From positions 62,294-126,293 of the forward strand of contig NZ_JAPYZZ010000010.1 of the NCBI RefSeq assembly GCF_027460065.1: a DNA stretch of 64,000 nucleotides, given 5' to 3'. The DNA is from Martinezella rhizogenes (GTDB lineage: Bacteria > Pseudomonadota > Alphaproteobacteria > Rhizobiales > Rhizobiaceae). The position numbers and the translations under genes were made by a program. A model generated the notes under the pieces. That model was not told where the DNA came from and searched no databases. It saw nothing but the letters and a program-made list of their open reading frames with translations. Within the stretch, counting starts at the first letter, position 1, and each line of letters opens with the position of its first letter. Shown here in pieces: positions 39,193 to 48,402 of this stretch.

Positions 39193-40107
39193 ATGCTGAG
39201 CTTCATCCGAAAACGTTCCGTTGCGAGCCTGATCTCCCTGATCGGCCTCCTCGTGATGGTTTTCTTCCTCTCCCGCCTGACGGGGGACCCGGCCGCGCTG
39301 TTTTTGCCGGTTGAGGCTTCGGAGGAATTGAAGCAGCAGTTTCGGGCGCTGCATGGGCTGAATGATCCGCTGATGGTACAGTTCCTGCGTTATGCGGGCG
39401 ATGTGATGACGGGTGATCTGGGAGAATCGCTCCGAAAAGCCCGCCCGGCGCTGGATGTGGTGCTGGAGGCTTTCGTGTGGACGCTCTGGCTCGCGGTCAT
39501 CACCATGTCGCTGGTTACCACGGCGGCCATCGTTGTCGGTTCGCTTGCGGCTTTCCGCTCCGGCGGCTTCTTCGACCGCATGGCCTCGACCATTTCGCTG
39601 ATCGGCGCTTCGGTTCCGGATTTCTGGCTGGCGATCGTCGCCATCGTGGTCTTTTCCGTCAATCTCGCATGGCTGCCCACATCAGGCACCGGCTCGGTAC
39701 TGCACTGGATCCTGCCGATTTCAGTGCTCTTCGTACGTCCCTTCGGTATTATCGTGCAGGTGGTGCGGGGCTCGATGATCGGCGCCTTGTCGTCGGCTTA
39801 TGTCAAGACAGCGCGCGCCAAGGGCGTGAAATCCGGGCCGATCATCTTCATCCACGCGCTGCGCAACGCCATGCTGCCGGTCATCACCGTCATCGGCGAT
39901 CAGGCGGCAAGCCTTCTCAACGGCGCGGTCATCGTTGAAACCATCTTCGGGTTTCCAGGCGTTGGCAAGCTGATGATCGATTCCATCCTTCAGCGGGATT
40001 TCAATGTCGTGCTGGCCGCCATTCTCGTTACCGCGCTGGCCATCTTCCTGATGAACCTTCTGATCGATATTGCCTATGCGCTGCTCGATCCGCGTATCCG
40101 GCACTGA
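39193..40107 (+). CDS. DppB-type permease of peptide-class importer
   Basis: 304 aa, six predicted membrane spans. The N-terminal helix is followed by a periplasmic loop (LTGDPAALFLPVEASEE, ~32-48) typical of DppB/OppB. The cytoplasmic EAA-like coupling motif is ...KTARAKGVKSGPIIFIHALRNAMLPVI (~200-225). It forms half of the membrane channel with the DppC-type protein encoded 15 bases further on. Confidence 0.92.
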   Translation: MLSFIRKRSVASLISLIGLLVMVFFLSRLTGDPAALFLPVEASEELKQQFRALHGLNDPLMVQFLRYAGDVMTGDLGESLRKARPALDVVLEAFVWTLWLAVITMSLVTTAAIVVGSLAAFRSGGFFDRMASTISLIGASVPDFWLAIVAIVVFSVNLAWLPTSGTGSVLHWILPISVLFVRPFGIIVQVVRGSMIGALSSAYVKTARAKGVKSGPIIFIHALRNAMLPVITVIGDQAASLLNGAVIVETIFGFPGVGKLMIDSILQRDFNVVLAAILVTALAIFLMNLLIDIAYALLDPRIRH

Positions 40108-40122
40108 GGAGGTCATACAGCC

Positions 40123-41046
40123 ATGAGCCTTTTGAACGCCGACACCCAGATCATCGATGAACCGTCCTTCGCAACGCGCATGCTGCGGATGTTATGGGCG
40201 GATAAATTCGCGCTCTGTGCCGCGATCTTCCTCGTTATCGTCGTCGTCCTCGCCTTCGTCGGCCCGGCCTGGCTGGGTGATCTCGCGACGAAGCAGAACC
40301 TGCGCGGGCGTAACCTCGCGCCCTTCGACTGGCAGCGCGAATGGTATTTCTGGTTGGGAGCGGATGCGCTGGGCCGTTCGCTTCTGGCGCGCATCGTCGC
40401 CGCCACGCAAAATACGCTGATGATCGCTGCCGGCGCCGTGCTTCTCTCCGCCGTCACTGGCACGGTGCTCGGCCTCATCGCCGGTTTTTCCTCCAATCGC
40501 GTCGGCCAGATCATCATGCGGCTGGCGGATGTGATCATGTCGTTTCCGTCGCTGCTGATCGCGGTCATCGTGCTTTATCTGCTCGGTTCCTCAATCCTCA
40601 ACCTGATGCTGGTTCTGGCCATCACCCGCATTCCCGTTTACATCCGCACCACAAGGGCGGAGGTGTTGGAGGTGCGCGAACGCATGTTCGTGCAGGCCGC
40701 GCGCGTCATGGGCGCATCCGGCAAACGCATCCTGTTCCGCCACATCCTGCCCGTCGTGCTGCCGACACTGACGACATTGGCGACGCTCGATTTCGCATAT
40801 GTGATGCTGGCGGAAAGCGCGCTGTCCTTCCTTGGCATCGGCATTCAACCGCCGGAAATCACCTGGGGTTTGATGATTTCGCAGGGGCGGCAATATCTTA
40901 CCAATGCCTGGTGGTTGTCCTTCTGGCCGGGGCTTGCCATCATTCTCACCACCCTGTCGCTCAATCTGCTGTCCAACTGGCTGCGCATCGCGCTGGACCC
41001 CGTGCAGCGCTGGCGGCTGGAAATGAAGGGCCGCAAAAATGGCTGA
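40123..41046 (+). CDS. DppC-type permease of peptide-class importer
   Basis: 307 aa. A cytoplasmic N-terminus of about 35 residues precedes the first helix (typical OppC_N), then five more spans follow. The EAA-type motif is VQAARVMGASGKRILFRHILPVVLPT (~187-212). It pairs with the DppB-type subunit. Its 3' end overlaps the ATPase start by 8 bases, which implies coupled translation. Confidence 0.92.
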   Translation: MSLLNADTQIIDEPSFATRMLRMLWADKFALCAAIFLVIVVVLAFVGPAWLGDLATKQNLRGRNLAPFDWQREWYFWLGADALGRSLLARIVAATQNTLMIAAGAVLLSAVTGTVLGLIAGFSSNRVGQIIMRLADVIMSFPSLLIAVIVLYLLGSSILNLMLVLAITRIPVYIRTTRAEVLEVRERMFVQAARVMGASGKRILFRHILPVVLPTLTTLATLDFAYVMLAESALSFLGIGIQPPEITWGLMISQGRQYLTNAWWLSFWPGLAIILTTLSLNLLSNWLRIALDPVQRWRLEMKGRKNG

Positions 41047-42679
41047 CCATCTTCTCGACGTGCGCAACCTTTCCGTGGAGTTCCACACCGCAAGCGGTGT
41101 CGTTCATGCGGTGAAGGAGGTTTCCTACCATATCGACCGTGGCGAAACGCTGGCAATCCTCGGCGAAAGCGGCTCGGGCAAATCGGTATCGTCCTCGGCC
41201 ATCATGAACCTCATCGACATGCCGCCCGGCCGCATCAGCGGCGGCCAGATATTGCTCGACGGCAAAGACCTTTTGACCATGCCGGACGAGGCCCGCCGCG
41301 AGATCAATGGTCGGCGAATCGCCATGATCTTTCAGGATCCGCTTAGCCATCTTAACCCGGTCTATACCGTTGGCTGGCAGATCCGCGAAGCGATGACCAC
41401 CCACGGCATGGGCAAGGCGGAAGCTGAAGCGGAGGCGAGGCGGCTTGTCGTCCGTGTCGGCATTCCCGATCCCGACCGGGCGCTTTCGAAATATCCGCAT
41501 GAATTTTCCGGCGGCCAACGCCAGCGCGTGATGATCGCCATGGCGCTGGCGCTACGGCCTGATCTTTTGATCGCCGATGAGCCGACCACCGCGCTTGACG
41601 TGACGGTGCAGGCGGAGGTGCTTTTGCTTCTCAAGGAATTGCAGCGGGAAACCGGCATGGCCGTGCTCATCATCACCCATGATCTCGGTGTTGTCGCCGA
41701 AATCGCCGACCGGGTGGTGGTGATGGAAAAGGGCGTGTTGGTGGAAGCCGGCACGGTTCGCGAGGTTTACCGCAACCCCCAGCATCCCTATACCCGCAAG
41801 CTCATCAATGCCGCACCCGGCAAGGGGGACATGCATCATCCAGAAGCGAAGGGCGAACCGCTGCTCAGCGTGCGCGACGTGCGAAAGCGTTACGGTGCAT
41901 TCCAAGCGCTGAAGGGCGTTTCCTTCGACCTGATGGCTGGCGAGACCATTGCCGTCGTCGGCGAAAGCGGCTCCGGCAAATCGACTTTGGCGCGCATTCT
42001 GCTACGGCTTGACGAGCCGGATACGGGCAGCGCCGTCTGGAAGGGGCGCGACCTGTTCAAGCTATCACCGGCGGAACTGTTTGCGCTGAGGCGTGATTTG
42101 CAGATGGTGTTCCAGGACCCCACACAGTCGCTCAACCCCCGCATGACGGTGTTCCAGCTGATCTCCGAAGCCTGGGTCATCCATCCCGATATATTGCCGA
42201 AAGCGAAATGGCGCGAACGGGTCGGCGAATTGCTTCAGCAGGTCGGCCTCTCGCCGGAACATATGCGCCGTTATCCGCACCAGTTTTCCGGCGGCCAGCG
42301 CCAGAGGATCGCGATTGCCCGCGCGCTTGCGTTGGAGCCGAAGCTCATCATCTGCGACGAGGCGGTCTCGGCGCTCGATGTTTCGGTTCAGGCGCAGGTC
42401 ATCGCGCTTCTGGACAAGCTGCGTCGCGACATGGGCCTTTCCTTCATCTTCATCGCCCATGACCTGCCGGTAGTTCGGGATTTCGCCGATCACGTCATGG
42501 TCATGCAGCGGGGAGAGGTGGTGGAATTCGGCACGGTGCGACAGGTGTTTGAATCCCCGCGTGAGACCTATACCCGCGCGCTGCTTGCCGCCAGCCTCGA
42601 TCCCGACCCCGATATGCCATCCCGGCATCATCAGGCGGCTGGCCACGTCATTGAAAATTCAAGCGGAGTTCTCCCATGA
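41039..42679 (+). CDS. Fused DppD-DppF ATPase of peptide-class importer
   Basis: 546 aa carrying two complete ABC ATPases. The first (~1-260) has GESGSGKSVS, FSGGQRQRVMIAMAL and LIADEPTTALDVT. The second (~280-530) has GESGSGKSTLA, FSGGQRQRIAIARAL and IICDEAVSALDVS (Ala for Pro after Glu, frequent in this branch). The oligopeptide-type C-terminal Cys cluster is not evident. Other genomes often encode the two ATPases separately. It drives the importer formed by the two preceding permeases. Confidence 0.92.
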   Translation: MADHLLDVRNLSVEFHTASGVVHAVKEVSYHIDRGETLAILGESGSGKSVSSSAIMNLIDMPPGRISGGQILLDGKDLLTMPDEARREINGRRIAMIFQDPLSHLNPVYTVGWQIREAMTTHGMGKAEAEAEARRLVVRVGIPDPDRALSKYPHEFSGGQRQRVMIAMALALRPDLLIADEPTTALDVTVQAEVLLLLKELQRETGMAVLIITHDLGVVAEIADRVVVMEKGVLVEAGTVREVYRNPQHPYTRKLINAAPGKGDMHHPEAKGEPLLSVRDVRKRYGAFQALKGVSFDLMAGETIAVVGESGSGKSTLARILLRLDEPDTGSAVWKGRDLFKLSPAELFALRRDLQMVFQDPTQSLNPRMTVFQLISEAWVIHPDILPKAKWRERVGELLQQVGLSPEHMRRYPHQFSGGQRQRIAIARALALEPKLIICDEAVSALDVSVQAQVIALLDKLRRDMGLSFIFIAHDLPVVRDFADHVMVMQRGEVVEFGTVRQVFESPRETYTRALLAASLDPDPDMPSRHHQAAGHVIENSSGVLP

Positions 42680-43557
42680 GCAAACAAGCTTTCGTCGCGC
42701 TCGTCACCTGTTTCAACGAGGACGAAACGATCAATTACGACGCCACCCGCGCGCAGGTGCGCCGCCAGGTGGCGGCCGGCAACAACATCATGTGTGCCGG
42801 CACCAACGGTGATTTCACTGCGCTGACGCATGAGGAAAAAATCCGCCTGACCGAAGAGGTGGTGGACGAGGTGGCAGGCCGGGCCAGGGTGATCGTCAAT
42901 GCCGGCATGCCGGCCACGTTCGAAACCCTGCAACTCGCCAAAGCCTTCGACCGCATCGGCGTCGATGGCATTGCCGCCATCACGCCCTTCTTCATCGCCT
43001 GCACACAGGATGGGTTGATCAGTCATTTCTCGACGGTGGCCGATGCTGTTGAAACGCCGGTCTATCTCTACGATATCCCCGCCCGCACCCAGAACCACAT
43101 AGAGCCGGAAACCGCTCGCAAGCTCGCATCCCACGGCAATATCGCCGGCATCAAGGATTCCGGCGGCGCGCAGCAGACGCTCGAGGCCTATCTCCAGGTG
43201 GCGAAGGACATGCCCGGTTTCGAGGTCTATTCCGGCCCGGATCACCTTGTGCTCTGGTCCTTGCAGAACGGCGCTGCAGGCTGCATCTCCGGCCTCGGCA
43301 ACGCCCTGCCGGATGTGCTTGCCGGCATTCTCAACGCATTCAACGCCGGCGACATCGCCGAGGCTGAACGTCAGCAGGCGATCTATGCCAATTTCCGCAC
43401 CGATCTCTACGCTCTCGGCTTCGCGCCCGCCATGGTGAAGCGCTCGCTCTACCTGCAAGACCCCTCCGTCGGCGCCAGCCGCCAGCCGGCCCTTCTGCCG
43501 GATCAGGAACAGGACGGAAAGATTCTGGAAATCCTGCGGCGCTTTAAGCGGCTGTGA
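42676..43557 (+). CDS. DapA-family (dihydrodipicolinate synthase/NAL-like) lyase
   Basis: 293 aa, start overlapping the ATPase stop (ATGA). TIM barrel of the class I pyruvate aldolase superfamily: GTNGDFTALTHEEK (~43-56; usual form GTTGE), Tyr in LYDIPARTQNHI (~133) and the Schiff-base Lys in AGIKDSGG (~160). Because it sits at the end of an importer operon and near a sialidase-fold gene, it more likely cleaves a 2-keto-3-deoxy or sialic-acid-like compound to pyruvate plus an aldehyde than makes lysine. Its exact substrate is unknown. Confidence 0.85.
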   Translation: MSKQAFVALVTCFNEDETINYDATRAQVRRQVAAGNNIMCAGTNGDFTALTHEEKIRLTEEVVDEVAGRARVIVNAGMPATFETLQLAKAFDRIGVDGIAAITPFFIACTQDGLISHFSTVADAVETPVYLYDIPARTQNHIEPETARKLASHGNIAGIKDSGGAQQTLEAYLQVAKDMPGFEVYSGPDHLVLWSLQNGAAGCISGLGNALPDVLAGILNAFNAGDIAEAERQQAIYANFRTDLYALGFAPAMVKRSLYLQDPSVGASRQPALLPDQEQDGKILEILRRFKRL

Positions 43558-43757
43558 AAATGCTGCAAGAATGCGGTGAGCACCTCATAATGCCAAGGTG
43601 CGCCACCGGAAAAAATACTTACTAAACAGCCAGACTCCCAAGCCTTCTTCCTCACTTCGTGCATGACGAATAATTTGTGACATAAACACGAAATTCCGCT
43701 TGTCAGTCCAGCCATTGATGTTTAAGAGGAGCGCGCAACGCAAGCGTTCGCGCATGC

Positions 43758-43847
43758 GGAGAGGTGGCAGAGTGGTCGAATGCACCGCACTCGAAATGCG
43801 GCATACCTGCAAGGGTATCGTGGGTTCGAATCCCACCCTCTCCGCCA
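43758..43847 (+). tRNA. tRNA-Ser (anticodon CGA)
   Basis: A class II tRNA with a long variable arm. The acceptor arm GGAGAGG pairs with CCTCTCC, the anticodon arm CCGCA/TGCGG frames the loop CTCGAAA with anticodon CGA, the variable arm is TACCTGCAAGGGTA, and the T arm carries GGTTCGAATCC. CCA is encoded. It reads UCG serine codons. Short protein-like frames across it on the minus strand are artefacts of the antisense tRNA. Confidence 0.97.
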
Positions 43848-44158
43848 TAATTTTCCTTAGGGCTTAAGGTTTTTCTGAGATTTACCGGATTGCCTAGATT
43901 TTTGGTCTTGGCCGCAATAATCGCTGGGGTCCGTTTACATCTTCCAGATAAAGATGCCGAAAGACTTGGGAGGCGGACGTGTACCTCCTCCCGTTCGACT
44001 GAGCCTGGGTGCGTTTTCTCGTCGGCGGGCAAGGCTGTTTGCCGATCTGTTGGCCGCACGAGCAAGGCTGTTGTTCGACACGACGAGGACGCGACGCATG
44101 AGCGAACCCGGAAAGCACGGAAGTGACACCGAGCCTGAGATGCTTCTGGGGGCAGCGG
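43848..44158. other. Gap after tRNA-Ser with a weak terminator
   Basis: CCTTA (43855-43859) and TAAGG (43865-43869) with a following T5 run (43870-43874) make a small terminator for the tRNA transcript. The remaining bases up to 44158 show no credible gene, integrase fragment or repeat of the tRNA 3' end. The composition looks like degraded or non-coding sequence. Confidence 0.5.
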
Positions 44159-45154
44159 TTATGTTGAGCTTCGAACGACTAGTTCTCCCTGGAGAGTTAC
44201 CGTCTTCAAATCCGAGCGCCCCTTGACCATACTTAGGATCGCATCAATCATTTCGTCGCGCGGTTGCTCATAAGTGGTGATGCCATATCCGAACGAGCCG
44301 GATAGTTCGTAGTTGTCGAAGCCCACGATCGCAATGTCTTCAGGCACTCGAAGGCGAAAGTTTGCCCGCATCTCATCCATTGCGCCCATCGCCAGAATGT
44401 CATTTTCACACATCAGGACATCGATTTGATGGTCAGGAGACGTATCGCTCAAGTACTTCCTCACCGAGGCGGCGCCAGCATCCAGGCTGTATTTTTCCGC
44501 GCTCATGTGGACAATGTCGTGGACACCTTTTTCCGCCCAAAACTCAGTGAAATATTGGCTTCTCTTTAGAGCTGTAGACAAAGCGGCAGCACCACACATG
44601 AAGCCTGGGCGCTTATATCCCTTCGCATGAAGGTGGTTTACGATTTCCTTGAGGGCCAGTTCCGCGTCGCAGACAACAGCGGGAACGCCGTCGATCTGAC
44701 TGTCGCGCGCCAGCACGAACATAGGCGGCATGCCTTGCCCCTGCTGCAGGTCTGTCAGAGTTTCGTCACGAAACGCTGTGCCAAACAGAATGATGGCGTC
44801 GACCTGACGCTGGTCCGCATGGAGAAGGGCGTTTACATGGTCAAAGTGACTGTTGATATTGATCAGCATCACCACCAAGCCGGCGGCCTGGAGCTTCTCG
44901 GTAAGTGCCTCAAGGAAGGGGAGTTTTTGCGGGTTGGAAAAATCATCCACGAAGACGGCGATCTGTCCCGTCGAGTTGGTTGCAAGGCTTCGTGCAAGGA
45001 GGTTCGGTGTATAGTTCAAAGCTGCAGCAGTCTCCAGTACTTTCCGCTTGCTCTCGTCAGTAATAGAGGCACCCGGAGTGAAAGCGCGGATTACGGTCCA
45101 CTTCGAGACTCCTGCCGCATCCGCTACCTGTTTTGCCGTTGCTCTCTTCCGCAT
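44159..45154 (-). CDS. LacI-family transcriptional regulator
   Basis: 331 aa from the ATG at 45154 (GGAGAA upstream). The reading frame continues to 45439 but would cover the operator region. Residues ~3-50 are a LacI helix-turn-helix (ATAKQVADAAGVSKWTVIRAF), followed by the periplasmic-binding-protein-like ligand domain (~58-325) with AIVGFDNYELS near 265. It should repress the divergent sugar importer operon starting at 45330 through repeats at 45238-45283 and be released by the imported sugar. Confidence 0.9.
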   Translation of the reverse strand: MRKRATAKQVADAAGVSKWTVIRAFTPGASITDESKRKVLETAAALNYTPNLLARSLATNSTGQIAVFVDDFSNPQKLPFLEALTEKLQAAGLVVMLININSHFDHVNALLHADQRQVDAIILFGTAFRDETLTDLQQGQGMPPMFVLARDSQIDGVPAVVCDAELALKEIVNHLHAKGYKRPGFMCGAAALSTALKRSQYFTEFWAEKGVHDIVHMSAEKYSLDAGAASVRKYLSDTSPDHQIDVLMCENDILAMGAMDEMRANFRLRVPEDIAIVGFDNYELSGSFGYGITTYEQPRDEMIDAILSMVKGRSDLKTVTLQGELVVRSST

Positions 45155-45237
45155 AAATTCTCCGGCAATGGAACATAAATTCCATTTTTCTGATTCAGTG
45201 AAATGAATGCTTGCTTTTAACGCATTCTGACATAACA

Positions 45238-45283
45238 TGCACCTGCTTGCACCCGGTAGCAAACAAATTTGCACCCGGTAGCA
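45238..45283. promoter_or_regulatory. Array of LacI-type operator repeats
   Basis: The 15-mer TTGCACCCGGTAGCA occurs exactly twice, at 45247-45261 and 45269-45283, 22 bp (two helical turns) apart. A third imperfect copy (TGCACCTGCTTGCA, 45238-45251) overlaps the first. Each unit is a near palindrome (TGC..CCGG..GCA), typical of LacI-family operators. It lies between the divergent regulator and importer genes. Confidence 0.7.
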
Positions 45284-45329
45284 TTCGAATTTGTCATCCA
45301 GAGGAGTGGGTGACATTGAGGAGGAAAAA

Positions 45330-46283
45330 ATGAAATCCATTTGGAAGAATGTCGCTTCTGCGGCTATTGCCGTGTCTCTGGTTGCAGCGGGGTCGGCCGG
45401 CGTCAAAGCCGACGAACAGCCCAGCATCATCGCCGTCACTCATGGGCAAGCGTCTGACCCATTCTGGTCGATCGTGAAAAACGGTATGATGCAGGCCGGC
45501 AAGGACATCAACGCCAAGGTTGACTATCGTGCACCGGAGACCTTCGACATGGTCGCGATGGCTCAGCTCATTGAAGCCGCAGTCAATCAGAACCCGGCGG
45601 GTATTGTAATTTCCAACCCCGATCCGGATGCGCTGGGCCCGGCGATTGCCAAGGCCGTCGCGGCCGGTATCCCCGTTATCTCCATGAACTCCGGCATTGC
45701 CGCAACGGAAAAGCTGGGCATCAGGCTCCATGTTGGCCAGGACGAACTTACCGCAGGCGTGAAGGTTGGCGAAAAACTCAAGTCGCTTGGCAAGAAGCAC
45801 GTGCTTTGCGTAAACCAGGAGGTCGGAAATGCCGCCCTTGACCAGCGCTGCGCGGGTACCGAGAAGGGTTTCGAAGGTGGAAAGGTTACGATCCTGCCGA
45901 CGACCGCCGACCCGGCGGAAATTGAATCGAAGATTCAGGCTGCTTTAACCTCAGATCCTTCCGTCGATGTTGTACTTGGCCTGTCGGCACCCCTTGTTGG
46001 TGAGCGGGCGGTTGCTGTTGTCGAGAAGATGGGCAATGGCGATAAGGTCAAGGTCGCTTCTTTCGATCTTTCGGCCAATTTCCTGAAGGCTGTTTCGGAA
46101 GGCAAGGCACTTTTTGCCGTGGACCAGCAACCCTACCTTCAGGGGTATCTTCCGGTCACATTCCTCGCGCTGAATGCCAAGTATGGCACTATTCCTGCTG
46201 GAAACGTCGCCTCGGGTCCGAGCTTCGTCGAGAAGGATGCGGCAGCCTCGGTGATTGAGAAATCCTCCCAGGGTATCCGCTGA
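45330..46283 (+). CDS. Frc-type sugar ABC importer, binding protein
   Basis: 317 aa from the ATG at 45330, with GAGGAGG upstream. Signal peptide ~1-24 (hydrophobic stretch, then GVKADEQ). The mature part is a ribose-type two-lobed binding protein (ITHGQASDPFWSIVKNGMMQAG, NPDPDALGPAIAKAVAAGIPVI). It lies downstream of the LacI operators. The importer has a single-domain ATPase, as in the fructose/ribose/mannose system FrcBCA of rhizobia. The sugar is not determined; the metabolic genes downstream suggest an inositol-like or related sugar. Confidence 0.9.
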   Translation: MKSIWKNVASAAIAVSLVAAGSAGVKADEQPSIIAVTHGQASDPFWSIVKNGMMQAGKDINAKVDYRAPETFDMVAMAQLIEAAVNQNPAGIVISNPDPDALGPAIAKAVAAGIPVISMNSGIAATEKLGIRLHVGQDELTAGVKVGEKLKSLGKKHVLCVNQEVGNAALDQRCAGTEKGFEGGKVTILPTTADPAEIESKIQAALTSDPSVDVVLGLSAPLVGERAVAVVEKMGNGDKVKVASFDLSANFLKAVSEGKALFAVDQQPYLQGYLPVTFLALNAKYGTIPAGNVASGPSFVEKDAAASVIEKSSQGIR

Positions 46284-46300
46284 GCGGAACCCCTCTAGCA

Positions 46301-46329
46301 GCTCTCGCACCTCCAGCGGGAGCTGCCCT
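46301..46329 (+). other. Intercistronic hairpin after binding-protein gene
   Basis: GCAGCTCTCGC (46301-46311) pairs with GCGGGAGCTGC (46319-46329), an 11-bp stem with one wobble pair around a 7-base loop. No T tract follows. It lies between the binding-protein and permease genes and probably stabilises the upstream message. Confidence 0.65.
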
Positions 46330-46409
46330 CATCGCCTGGCATCCGATCCGTATGACGCGTGAACGGCAACCGATGGCGCACGTAGAAAACTTACATCTGA
46401 GGTATGCCC

Positions 46410-47531
46410 ATGACGCTGGCCAACGAACAGAACGGGTCACCGACTCGATCCGACGAGCGCCTGAAAAAGGTTTCGACTTTGACCGCGCTCGCGCGACGTC
46501 CGGAACTCGGCGCCGTCGCAGGATTGGTGCTCGTTACGATATTCTTCATGCTCACCGCAAACCCAGCCATGTTCACACTTGCCGGTATTGTAAACTTCAT
46601 GGCGCCAGCAGCCCAGCTCGGAATTCTTGCGGTTGGTGCGGCACTTCTAATGATCGGCGGCGAGTTCGATCTGTCCATCGGCTCGATGGTCGCATTCGCG
46701 GGGCTGGTTTTCGGCACGGCCCTTGTCGTCCTTAATCTGCCGCTCAGTGTCGCGATCCTGATCGCGCTTGCTTTTGCCGTGGTCATCGGTGTCACCAATG
46801 CCCAGCTCACCATGCGCACCGGGCTTCCATCGTTCATAGTGACGCTTGCGTTTCTCTTCATTCTTCGCGGCTTAACGCTCGTCGGCCTGAAGTGGGCGAG
46901 CGGCGGTTCAACCCAGCTTCGCGGGATGAGAGAGGCTGTTGCGGACAGTCCCCTTGCGCCGCTCTTTTCAGGCGACGCCTTCCCGGGTCTCTTCACATGG
47001 CTTGGCAGTGCAGGAATTATTGAGACCTTCCCGAATGGAACGCCGAAAGTCCCGGGTATCCCGGTAGAAATCCTCTGGTTTGTGCTCATTGCACTCGTCG
47101 CGACATGGGTTCTGCTTCGAACACGATTTGGAAACTGGATCTTTGCATCTGGCGGTGACCCGAAGGCTGCCCGCAAGTCAGGTGTTCCTGTCGCCCGTGT
47201 AAAGACCACCCTATTTATCGTCACTGCGATGTGCGCCACTCTTGTCGCCATTCTAACTGTCCTCGACGCCGGTTCGACTGATGCCCGACGCGGTTTTCAG
47301 AAAGAATTCGAAGCCATCATTGCGGCCGTCATCGGCGGGTGTCTTCTGACTGGCGGATATGGTTCGGCGATCGGAGCGTTCTTCGGTTCGATCGTATTCG
47401 GCATGGTGTTGATCGGCCTTACCTACACGTCGATCGACCAGGATTGGTACCTCGTCTTCCTCGGCGGGATGTTGCTGACCGCCGTCATTTTCAACAACAT
47501 CATTCGTAAGCGTGTGACGGGAGAACGCTGA
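46410..47531 (+). CDS. Frc-type sugar ABC importer, permease
   Basis: 373 aa. The ATG at 46410 is chosen because GAGG is 7 bases before it; the ATG at 46404 is too close to that site. About ten membrane helices, with the family segments [17 protein letters not shown] (~72-88) and [20 protein letters not shown] (~310-329). An extra insertion (~160-210) makes it longer than RbsC, as in other Frc-like permeases. The stop overlaps the ATPase start by one base. Confidence 0.9.
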   Translation: MTLANEQNGSPTRSDERLKKVSTLTALARRPELGAVAGLVLVTIFFMLTANPAMFTLAGIVNFMAPAAQLGILAVGAALLMIGGEFDLSIGSMVAFAGLVFGTALVVLNLPLSVAILIALAFAVVIGVTNAQLTMRTGLPSFIVTLAFLFILRGLTLVGLKWASGGSTQLRGMREAVADSPLAPLFSGDAFPGLFTWLGSAGIIETFPNGTPKVPGIPVEILWFVLIALVATWVLLRTRFGNWIFASGGDPKAARKSGVPVARVKTTLFIVTAMCATLVAILTVLDAGSTDARRGFQKEFEAIIAAVIGGCLLTGGYGSAIGAFFGSIVFGMVLIGLTYTSIDQDWYLVFLGGMLLTAVIFNNIIRKRVTGER

Positions 47532-48319
47532 TGAGCACGACCCAGACACCACTCGTCGAGGTCAAGAACCTCGTCAAGCATTTCGGCTCGATTATCGCGC
47601 TCAACGGCGTTTCGCTGAGTGTCCACGCAGGAGAGGTTCTGTGCCTTCTCGGAGATAACGGAGCCGGCAAATCAACCCTGATCAATACTCTTTCCGGCGT
47701 TCACAGACCGACATCCGGCGACTTCCTCGTCGAAGGGAAACAACATCTCTTTACCGGGCCAAGAGATGCGCTCGATGCGGGGATCGCAACCGTCTACCAG
47801 GATCTGGCGATGATCCCGCTGATGTCTGTCACAAGAAATTTCTTTATGGGTCGCGAGCCGTTGAAGGGCTTCGGTCCGTTCAAATACATGGACATGGAAT
47901 TCGCGGATCGCGTTACCAGCGAAGAAATGAAGAGAATCGGCATCGATGTGCGTGAACCCGGGCAGGCCGTCGGCACGCTCTCCGGTGGCGAACGTCAATG
48001 CGTGGCGATCGCACGCGCCGTGTATTTCGGGGCAAAAGTCCTCATTCTTGATGAACCGACATCTGCACTCGGTGTTGCGCAAACCTCGATGGTCCTGAAG
48101 TACATCGATCAGGTTCGCAGCAAAGGTCTAGGCGTCATTTTCATTACCCATAACGTCAGACACGCTTTTGCCGTCGGCAACCGTTTCACAGCTCTGAACA
48201 GGGGAAAGACGCTGGGCACATTTGCCAAACAGGAAATCGACCTCGATGGCCTGCAGAATCTGATGGCTGGCGGCAAGGAACTCCAGTCGATCTCCGCGGA
48301 GCTGGGCGGCACCATCTGA
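47531..48319 (+). CDS. Frc-type sugar ABC importer, ATPase (single domain)
   Basis: 262 aa with one ABC domain: Walker [12 protein letters not shown] (~40-50), Q-loop [13 protein letters not shown], signature [14 protein letters not shown] (~152-165) and Walker [13 protein letters not shown]. Being a single domain it differs from the double ATPase of the first sugar operon (1753-3273). It should dimerise to power the permease. Confidence 0.92.
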   Translation: MSTTQTPLVEVKNLVKHFGSIIALNGVSLSVHAGEVLCLLGDNGAGKSTLINTLSGVHRPTSGDFLVEGKQHLFTGPRDALDAGIATVYQDLAMIPLMSVTRNFFMGREPLKGFGPFKYMDMEFADRVTSEEMKRIGIDVREPGQAVGTLSGGERQCVAIARAVYFGAKVLILDEPTSALGVAQTSMVLKYIDQVRSKGLGVIFITHNVRHAFAVGNRFTALNRGKTLGTFAKQEIDLDGLQNLMAGGKELQSISAELGGTI

Positions 48320-48341
48320 AGACAGTTGGAACATGAATTTT

Positions 48342-48363
48342 GGCCCGGCGCATTCCCCGGGCC
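48342..48363 (+). other. Hairpin between ATPase and isomerase genes
   Basis: GGCCCGG (48342-48348) pairs with CCGGGCC (48357-48363) around an 8-base loop in the 83-base gap between transport and metabolic genes. There is no strong T tract, so it may be partial attenuation or mRNA protection. Confidence 0.45.
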
Positions 48364-48402
48364 TTGGGACAGCCATATCCAAAATCCAGGAAACCACCCC
48401 AA

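Noticed and set aside
43703..44065. Minus-strand 120-aa frame containing GEGGIRTHDTLAGMPHFE
   Set aside because: This is the familiar false protein made by translating the antisense strand of a tRNA-Ser gene; it overlaps tRNA-Ser(CGA) exactly. A second frame (43585-43848) is the same artefact.
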